Shown here piece by piece: positions 1-4,633 of a stretch of 7,251 nt of DNA. The notes beneath the pieces are model-generated. The model was given only the letters and a program-made list of their open reading frames with translations. It made no database searches and was not told the DNA's origin. Positions within the stretch are counted from its first letter, which is position 1. The number at the start of each line of letters is the position of its first letter. The translations under genes were made by a program, and so were the position numbers. The stretch comes from JALZAQ01 sp038253885 (GTDB lineage Bacteria > Gemmatimonadota > Gemmatimonadetes > Gemmatimonadales > Gemmatimonadaceae), in NCBI GenBank assembly GCA_038253885.1, contig JBBSGP010000092.1, forward strand, positions 1 through 7,251, given 5' to 3'.

Positions 1-443
1 ACGTTGCGCACACGCCCGCTGGCCACGGGGAGATCGCGGGGCGACTTGCGCAGGTCGTGGATTGTCACCTCGTTCTGCTCGGCGAGGCGTGCCAGCTCCT
101 CGTCGTCCCCGATGAAGGTGTGCAGCCCGCTCCACACGTCGAGGCCATTCTCGATCGCCTGGCGGATGGTCGCTCGCCACTCGGCGGGGACCTTGCCACC
201 CATCGGTGCGATCCCGATGAGCAGAGCCGTTGGGGACCGGGGCAGCGCTTCGGTCAGCGTGGCGACGATCGGGATGTCGCCGCCGAAGTCGAGGACGTCC
301 TGCACGGTCTTGCCGACGCGGCGGGAGTCGAGCACCGCGACAACGCGCTCCGGCGTATAACGGATGCAGGAGTTCGCGGTCTTGGAGGTGAGGGGACCGA
401 ACTGCCCCTCGGCAAGAATGACGTATCGGATGTCGCGGGACAT
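1..443 (-). CDS. DUF1611 family protein (DgcN-like), N-terminal domain only, cut by window edge
   Basis: About 147 N-terminal residues are visible. The gene starts at the ATG at 443-441 and runs off the left edge without a stop. The protein opens MSRDIRYVILAEGQFG and has a Rossmann-like N-terminal domain. Recognisable motifs are VVAVLDSRRVGKTVQDVLDF, then LLIGIAPMGGKVPAEWR, then GLDVWSGLHTFIGDDEELA, and finally DLRKSPRDLPVASGRVRN. This series is characteristic of the DUF1611 N-terminal domain. In this family a P-loop NTPase-like domain normally follows and would lie outside the window. Characterised relatives (DgcN) act as D-glutamate N-acetyltransferases, often beside a dipeptide epimerase, but that function cannot be assigned here from half a protein. 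It begins 14 bases after the permease stop with no clear Shine-Dalgarno sequence, so co-transcription and translational coupling are likely. Family assignment is fairly secure; function is open. Confidence 0.82.
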   Translation of the reverse strand, partial: MSRDIRYVILAEGQFGPLTSKTANSCIRYTPERVVAVLDSRRVGKTVQDVLDFGGDIPIVATLTEALPRSPTALLIGIAPMGGKVPAEWRATIRQAIENGLDVWSGLHTFIGDDEELARLAEQNEVTIHDLRKSPRDLPVASGRVRN

Positions 444-457
444 GGGACGGCGTGACG

Positions 458-1648
458 TCAGGTGGAGCCCCCTCCAGCTCCGGTCTCGGCGAGCGCCAGG
501 AGGTCGGGAGGGGGCGTGGACGGAAGCAGCACGCTTCCCTCCTCGGCCGGCGTGCGGATTGTGACCGCGCGGTCGCGGAGTGTCTTTCGGAATCCCTGCC
601 CTTCATACAGACGGTTGATCAGGATGCGGCGAATCACGACCATGATCACCGCCACCGTCGGGACGGCGACGAGGAGTCCCACGCCGCCGAGCAGCTTGCC
701 CATGATGAGAACTCCCATGATTGTCATCACGGGCGGGAGATGCACCTGCTTCTGCATGATCTTGGGGGTGACGAGATTCCCCTCGACCAGGTGGACGACG
801 ATTCCGGCGGCGACGACGAGAAGCGCCTTCACCTCGCCCGATGGCCCGCCGAGCACGAACAACGCCGGCAGGAGGGTGGACAGCAGCGTACCGAAGAACG
901 GCACGATCGAGACGACTCCGGTGAACACACCGAAGGTCACCCAGTAGGGGACGTTCAGCAGATACAGCAGGAACGCCGTCAACGCGCCGAGAAAGAGCAT
1001 GGCCGCCATCTGACCGATGATGAAGCGGCGGAGCGTCGTCGCGAGATCGGTGGTGACGTTGCGGACGAGGTCCCGGTGCACGGGTGGGAAGAGCGCAATC
1101 AACCACTCGCGGTAGAGTCCCGGATGAAGCGCGAGATACAATCCCATGATCGCGACGGAGAACAGGTTGATCGCGACGTGCACCACGGAGACGAGCTTCG
1201 GCACCAGATCGCCGAACACCCCTGACAGCTGCTGGTAGACCGCCAGCAGCACGCGATGCTGTCCGGGCTGGCCCCAGACGGCACGAAGCGCGGGCACGCG
1301 CGTCATGAAGCGGTCGATCCCGCGCTCCCAGTTCGTGATGTGATCGGGCAGCACGCGCATGAGCTGCTGCGTCTGGTCGATCACGGGGGGAACGATGAGC
1401 GCCACCAGAGCGACCAGGAGCCCGAGGCTGATCCCGACGGCCGCAAGAAATGCCGGGATGCGCGGTAGCCGCACGTAGCGGGTGATCAGCGCCGCCACGG
1501 CGTTCAGGTAGAGGGAGATGAGGATCGCCAGGAACAGCAGGAGAAAAATATCCGCCGTCCGGCCCAGCAACATCAGCAGTAGAACGGTGATGACGATCGC
1601 GGCCAGCACGGGTCCGAAGCGGAAACGGCTCACGGCGGGCGCGGTCAC
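458..1648 (-). CDS. AI-2E family transporter (multi-pass inner-membrane permease)
   Basis: This is a 396-residue integral membrane protein if the GTG at 1648-1646 is the start. The open frame reaches back to an ATG at 1753, but those extra 35 residues lie inside the upstream pspA gene and are Arg/Ser-rich, unlike a real N-terminus, so I prefer the GTG 10 bases after the pspA stop. Hydrophobic segments are seen near residues 12-30, 31-57, 66-90, 152-175, 208-232, 236-266, 274-290 and 305-340. Family hallmarks are VSIVPFFGTLLSTLLP (about 247-262) and the loop EGNLVTPKIMQKQVHLPP (about 289-306). AI-2E members include an autoinducer-2 exporter and Na+/H+ antiporters, so the substrate cannot be read from sequence. 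The last ~55 residues are a Pro/Gly-rich soluble tail. Its position directly behind pspA suggests a membrane partner in the same envelope-stress unit, which is inference. Confidence 0.9.
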   Translation of the reverse strand: MTAPAVSRFRFGPVLAAIVITVLLLMLLGRTADIFLLLFLAILISLYLNAVAALITRYVRLPRIPAFLAAVGISLGLLVALVALIVPPVIDQTQQLMRVLPDHITNWERGIDRFMTRVPALRAVWGQPGQHRVLLAVYQQLSGVFGDLVPKLVSVVHVAINLFSVAIMGLYLALHPGLYREWLIALFPPVHRDLVRNVTTDLATTLRRFIIGQMAAMLFLGALTAFLLYLLNVPYWVTFGVFTGVVSIVPFFGTLLSTLLPALFVLGGPSGEVKALLVVAAGIVVHLVEGNLVTPKIMQKQVHLPPVMTIMGVLIMGKLLGGVGLLVAVPTVAVIMVVIRRILINRLYEGQGFRKTLRDRAVTIRTPAEEGSVLLPSTPPPDLLALAETGAGGGST

Positions 1649-1658
1649 GGCGTGACGC

Positions 1659-2441
1659 TCACTTCGTCTTCTTCTCCTCCACGTCCTCGATCTCGGCGTG
1701 CACGGTCTCGCTGAGCTTGCCTCCGCCGGCACCGATCTGCCTCGTGCCTCCACCGGAGCCGAGCATCCCCAGCTTCTGCTTGAGCGCGGCGAGCTGCACG
1801 TCCGCGTTCGCGGCCGAAGCGCCCTTCTCCAGCACCTTGAAGTCCTTCTTGAGGCGGTCGCCGGTGAACTCCTCGTCGATCTCGGCGCTGGCGATCATGC
1901 GTCGCTCGCTGTCCTCGATCTTCGCCTCCATGCGCTCGAACGCCTCGAAGGCCGACTTCTCGGACATCGACGACATTGTTTCCTGAATCCGCTTCTGCGC
2001 CTCGGCGCGCTTCTGTCGGGCGATGAGGAGATTCTTCTTCCGCTTTGCCTCTTCGATCTTGTCGTTCAGATCGCGAAGGGAGTTCTTGAGCTTTTCCGTC
2101 TCCGCCTGGTGACTCTGCCAGGTCGCCTCGAGCTGTTGGGCGTGCTGCAGATGTTCGTTGTGGCGCATCAGCGCCTGCTTGGCGAGATCGTCCCGCGTTT
2201 CCTGAACCGCCAGAACGGCGCGCTTCTCCCAGTCCTCGGCTTGACGGTATTCGGTCTGGACCTGGTCCTTGAGACGCTTCTCGTCGGCGATGGCTCCGGC
2301 CACCTGTTGCTTGGCCTTGGCGAGCTGACCGCGCATGTCGACGATAATCTGGTTCAGCATCTTCTCGGGATTCTCCGCCGAGGAGATCATATCATTGACG
2401 TTGGAGCGGAGAAGGGTGCTCAGTCGATCGAAGAGTCCCAT
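1659..2441 (-). CDS. pspA: PspA/IM30 family envelope-stress membrane-remodelling protein with Vipp1-like tail
   Basis: The protein has 260 residues and is almost entirely predicted helix. It begins with the family's amphipathic membrane-binding helix (MGLFDRLSTLLRSNVNDMIS, 1-20), followed by the conserved ENPEKMLNQIIVDM stretch (23-36). A long charged coiled-coil hairpin covers roughly 37-155, with further helices to about 228. PspA/Vipp1 proteins are bacterial ESCRT-III relatives that polymerise on the inner membrane and preserve its integrity under stress. Classical PspA ends near 220-230 residues. Here a Gly-rich linker (about 229-241) leads to a short acidic/Lys helix (about 243-259), the layout of a Vipp1 C-terminal extension, so the protein may be Vipp1-like. 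The ATG at 2441-2439 is preceded by a GAGG Shine-Dalgarno (2455-2452) inside the end of the ybjN-like gene, whose stop is only 2 bases away. The two are therefore likely co-translated. No pspF, pspB or pspC is in the window. Confidence 0.95.
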   Translation of the reverse strand: MGLFDRLSTLLRSNVNDMISSAENPEKMLNQIIVDMRGQLAKAKQQVAGAIADEKRLKDQVQTEYRQAEDWEKRAVLAVQETRDDLAKQALMRHNEHLQHAQQLEATWQSHQAETEKLKNSLRDLNDKIEEAKRKKNLLIARQKRAEAQKRIQETMSSMSEKSAFEAFERMEAKIEDSERRMIASAEIDEEFTGDRLKKDFKVLEKGASAANADVQLAALKQKLGMLGSGGGTRQIGAGGGKLSETVHAEIEDVEEKKTK

Positions 2442-2443
2442 GG

Positions 2444-2848
2444 TCAGCGGGCCTCACGAAACGGCGCGAGCTCGCGCAGATGGGACGCGAGGGCGAGCGT
2501 CATCGATTCATACGCGGCCAGGAACTCTTCGTAGTCGAGGTGCTCCAGCTCCATCGCCTCCGACATCACGATCGAGTTGCCCTCGAGGCCGTACGAGCCG
2601 TGAACCAGCTCGCTGGCGTTGAGCTCGAGAAGCCGGCGCGACAGCTCCGCCGTCGCCCGATCGTTGGAAGGCAGGTCCATCACCTTCATCCGCATCAGCA
2701 CGACGGGCGGAGCGTAGTGCACGACGACATCCGCATCGAGCTCGCCGCCCGGTCGGACGATCCACATCCCGGCCTCGACCTCGCGCGTGTGCGCGCCGTC
2801 GGTGGATAGTCGGTCCAGAAAGCCTTCGAGGTCGTCTCTCGTCACCAT
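2444..2848 (-). CDS. YbjN-domain (CesT-like fold) small protein
   Basis: This is a 134-residue soluble acidic protein with no signal peptide or membrane segment. The pattern is helix (about 4-16), strands (about 23-32, 38-44 and 47-55), helix with SNDRATAELSRRLLELNAS (61-79), strands (about 81-98) and a final long helix (about 105-125). Landmarks are GMWIVRP, VVVHYAPPVVLMRMKVMDLP and LVHGSYGLEGNSIVMSEAME. This alpha-beta-alpha arrangement and length fit the YbjN family, which shares a fold with type III secretion chaperones of the CesT/Tir class. Such proteins bind partner proteins rather than catalyse. It is the first gene of the proposed pspA operon and stops 2 bases before pspA, suggesting it binds or regulates PspA, though this is inferred from context only. 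The ATG at 2848-2846 has a modest AGGTG element 4 bases upstream. Family assignment is from pattern recognition; the molecular role is unknown. Confidence 0.75.
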   Translation of the reverse strand: MVTRDDLEGFLDRLSTDGAHTREVEAGMWIVRPGGELDADVVVHYAPPVVLMRMKVMDLPSNDRATAELSRRLLELNASELVHGSYGLEGNSIVMSEAMELEHLDYEEFLAAYESMTLALASHLRELAPFREAR

Positions 2849-2901
2849 GGAGCACCTGTGGCGTCGGCGTGGGCGCGGCCAGCCGGGTGGGGGGACCGAT
2901 C

Positions 2902-2941
2902 TGGCTGTCGCAGAGTCACCGTACGACCATCACGACAGCCA
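2902..2941. repeat. 9-bp perfect inverted repeat around the candidate -10 element
   Basis: The arms are TGGCTGTCG (2902-2910) and CGACAGCCA (2933-2941), perfectly complementary and separated by 22 bases. Arm centres are 31 bases apart, close to three helical turns, and the proposed CGTA -10 sits between them. This geometry would suit an operator bound by a dimeric regulator, or a stem in the leader or read-through RNA. No T-run follows on the minus strand, so a terminator role is unlikely. Confidence 0.4.
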
Positions 2942-2948
2942 TGTTTCC
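2922..2948 (-). promoter_or_regulatory. Candidate ECF-sigma-type promoter for the ybjN-like/pspA operon
   Basis: On the minus strand GGAAAC (2948-2943) is followed after 17 bases by CGTA (2925-2922). ECF sigma factors of the envelope-stress type recognise an AAC-containing -35 and a CGT-containing -10 at about this distance. Bacillus SigW, which controls a pspA homologue, prefers TGAAAC and CGTA. Transcription would begin near 2914, giving a leader of about 65 bases. Short motifs like these can arise by chance, so this is a weak call resting on position and pathway fit. Confidence 0.3.
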
Positions 2949-3025
2949 ACCGGCGCGGAGCGGGCGGGCTCGTTGCCCGGTGATGGCGGTAGAATAGCGT
3001 GGAGAAGCCCGGGATGACAGGCGCC

Positions 3026-3910
3026 TCAGCCATCGGCGCGTTTGAGCTGCACGAGACGCTCGCGCGCGAGTCGCCGGCCGGTGGGAGTGGCGGCGAGACC
3101 TCCTCCCGCCGTCTCGCGGTAACGCACATCCATGCCGCGTCCGATCTCTCCCATCACGTCGATCACCTCGTCCGCCGGAATGGCGAAGGTGATTCCGGCC
3201 AGCGCCATCTCGATCGCGGCCAGCGCGATCGCGGCGCCGGTCGCGTTCCGAAAGACGCAGGGCAGCTCGACGAGACCGCCGAGAGGGTCACACACGAGTC
3301 CAAGCGTTCCCTGCTGGGCCAGCGCAACGGCATGGCCGGCCTGCGACGGCGATCCTCCGAGCATCTCGGTCGCGGCGCCGGCCGCCATCCCGGCGGCGGC
3401 ACCCGTCTCGGCCTGACAGCCCCCCTCGGCGCCGGAGAGCGAGGCTCTCTCGGCGACGATCGCGCCGATGAGGCCGGCGGCCGCCAGAGCATCGACAACG
3501 CGCTCGTCCGGAAGCTTGGCCGCGTCGGCCAGTCCGGTGAGGACAGCCGGCAATACTCCCGCGCCGCCGGCGGTGGGTGCGGCGACGATCACGCCCATCG
3601 CCGCGTTGACTTCCTGAACCGCCAGCGCTCGTGCCAGAACATCCCGAAAGGGAGTGCCCGCCAGCGGCCCCGCCGGTCCCAGCCGGAGCTTCGCGGCGTC
3701 GCCGCCAACGAGTCCGGAGGCGGAGCGCAGGTCGCCCGTCAGACCCTGGCCGACAGCGCCGCGCATCACCGCCAGCGCACGCGAGAGCGCGGACCGAATA
3801 TCCGCGATCGGTCGCCCCTGATCGCGCGATTCCGCCTCGAGCGCCACCAGGGCGAGCGTCTTACCCGAGCGCTCGGCGTCGCGGATCGCTTCCGCCATCG
3901 AGCGGTACAT
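3026..3910 (-). CDS. sdaAA: L-serine dehydratase (ammonia-lyase), iron-sulfur-dependent, alpha subunit
   Basis: This is the 294-residue catalytic subunit of the two-subunit enzyme that deaminates L-serine to pyruvate and ammonia in the cytoplasm using a 4Fe-4S cluster. Three cluster cysteines are visible in their family contexts: C165 in AEGGCQAETG, and C207 and C218 in CDPLGGLVELPC. Also present are the SGLVGGDAAKL segment (about 65-75) and the substrate loop APTAGGAGVLPAVL (111-124), where many relatives have PTNGAAG. Length is normal for a separate alpha subunit. The ATG at 3910-3908 is 4 bases beyond the beta-subunit stop, so the pair should be co-transcribed and translationally coupled. 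No strong Shine-Dalgarno is seen, and an in-frame ATG four codons later is an alternative start. No truncation or missing catalytic residue is apparent. Confidence 0.95.
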   Translation of the reverse strand: MYRSMAEAIRDAERSGKTLALVALEAESRDQGRPIADIRSALSRALAVMRGAVGQGLTGDLRSASGLVGGDAAKLRLGPAGPLAGTPFRDVLARALAVQEVNAAMGVIVAAPTAGGAGVLPAVLTGLADAAKLPDERVVDALAAAGLIGAIVAERASLSGAEGGCQAETGAAAGMAAGAATEMLGGSPSQAGHAVALAQQGTLGLVCDPLGGLVELPCVFRNATGAAIALAAIEMALAGITFAIPADEVIDVMGEIGRGMDVRYRETAGGGLAATPTGRRLARERLVQLKRADG

Positions 3911-3914
3911 GCGG

Positions 3915-4583
3915 TCAGCCGCTCACCCGGTCGAGGCATCGCACCCAGCGCACCCATTCCAGCTCGCGGATGTGCGCACAGGCAGCGTCTCCGGGCGGAT
4001 CGTCGCACTCGATGACCATGAACGCGTCACCGCCGCGCTCCTTCCTGGTCAGGCGCAGAGTCGCGATGTTCACGCCGTCCTCGGCGAGGATGCCGGCGAT
4101 CCGGGCAACCGAGCCCCTTCGATCTTCGGCCACGAGAACGATCGCGTGGAGGGCCCCGCTCACCTCCACGGGATAGCCATCGATCTGCGTGAGCTTCACC
4201 CGGCCCGCCCCGAGCGAGGAGCCAACCACGCTGACCCGGTCGGTGCCCCGCTCGAGTGTGAGGCGGACGGTGTTCGGGTGCGCGTCCTCGTCGAGGGTCG
4301 TTTTCTCGAAGCGGTACGGCAGCCCTTCGCGCTCCATGATGTCGAGCGAGATGCGAAGACGCTCGTCATCGGGACGGAAACCGAGGAGTCCCCCGACGAT
4401 CGCCTTGTCGGTACCGTGTCCCTCGCCTGTGCGCGCGAACGACCCGTGCAGCTCGATGAGTGCGGTCTGTGGTGTTCCCCCGACGAGTCCCCGTGCCAGC
4501 AGCCCGATGCGGCAGGCGCCGGCGGTATGAGACGACGACGGCCCCACCATGACGGGGCCGATGATATCGAGAAGGGAGACCAT
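3915..4583 (-). CDS. sdaAB: L-serine dehydratase, iron-sulfur-dependent, beta subunit with ACT domain
   Basis: The protein has 222 residues. The N-terminal part carries the serine dehydratase beta signature IIGPVMVGPSSSHTAGACRIG (about 7-27) and HGSFARTGEGHGTDKAIVGG (46-65). The segment GSSLGAGRVKLTQIDG (121-136) closes the allosteric-substrate-binding-like domain. An ACT domain follows at about 145-215 (LHAIVLVAEDRRGSVARIAG and onwards), a fold that commonly binds an amino acid for regulation. This subunit completes the active site of the alpha subunit encoded 4 bases downstream. The order beta then alpha is usual for split versions of this enzyme. It starts 50 bases after the uvrA stop. The ATG at 4583-4581 has no recognisable Shine-Dalgarno, and no better in-frame start is seen between it and uvrA. 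Confidence 0.95.
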   Translation of the reverse strand: MVSLLDIIGPVMVGPSSSHTAGACRIGLLARGLVGGTPQTALIELHGSFARTGEGHGTDKAIVGGLLGFRPDDERLRISLDIMEREGLPYRFEKTTLDEDAHPNTVRLTLERGTDRVSVVGSSLGAGRVKLTQIDGYPVEVSGALHAIVLVAEDRRGSVARIAGILAEDGVNIATLRLTRKERGGDAFMVIECDDPPGDAACAHIRELEWVRWVRCLDRVSG

Positions 4584-4589
4584 GTGAGC

Positions 4590-4625
4590 AATAAAGCGGC
4601 AATGCCCGGAGGTCGACAGTGCCGC
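4590..4625 (-). terminator. Weak hairpin plus T-rich stretch after uvrA
   Basis: On the minus strand the arms GCGGCACTG (4625-4617) and CATTGCCGC (4604-4596) pair at eight of nine positions around a 12-base loop, followed at once by TTTATT (4595-4590). This resembles a weak intrinsic terminator or attenuator between uvrA and sdaAB. The T-run is short and interrupted, and the ATG of sdaAB is only 6 bases further on, so chance or partial read-through is quite possible. Confidence 0.25.
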
Positions 4626-4633
4626 CGGTTGGC

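Larger units (their letters stand above)
2849..3025 (-). other. 177-base intergenic region upstream of the ybjN-like/pspA operon
   Basis: This is the only sizeable non-coding gap in the window. It lies between the sdaAA stop and the ybjN-like start, with both genes on the minus strand. It contains a candidate ECF-type promoter (2922-2948), a 9-bp inverted repeat (2902-2941) and a small all-GC hairpin with arms 2965-2969 and 2975-2979. The hairpin lacks a following T-run, so it does not look like a working intrinsic terminator, and transcription may read through from sdaAA. No sigma-54 promoter pattern, which drives pspA in enterobacteria, was seen here. Confidence 0.7.

Noticed and set aside
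453..460. Perfect 8-base palindrome TGACGTCA overlapping the permease stop.
   Set aside because: It is short, partly made of the stop codon, and 8-base palindromes are common in several kilobases. I see no reason to call it a regulator site.
1644..1656. GTCACG-G-CGTGAC palindrome over the permease start.
   Set aside because: Six-base arms around one base cannot form a normal RNA hairpin, and it overlaps the repeated junction motif already reported.
1645..1680. GGAGGAG followed 11 bases later by GTG (1662-1660), a five-codon mini-ORF between pspA and the permease.
   Set aside because: The purine-rich stretch encodes the Glu/Lys tail of PspA and the mini-ORF is too short to support. It is better explained by codon content.
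1649..1753. N-terminal extension of the AI-2E permease starting at an ATG at 1753.
   Set aside because: The extra 35 residues overlap the pspA coding region, are Arg/Ser/Pro-rich with a five-arginine run, and do not look like a permease N-terminus. The GTG at 1648 gives a normal-length protein.
2965..2979. Small hairpin (CGGGC, 5-base loop, GCCCG) after sdaAA as a terminator.
   Set aside because: The stem is only 5 bp and no T-run follows on the minus strand.
2999..4015. Plus-strand open frame of 338 codons over sdaAA.
   Set aside because: It lies entirely antisense to the clearly recognisable serine dehydratase genes, is Arg/Gly/Ala-rich with no domain I recognise, and is typical of GC-rich shadow frames.
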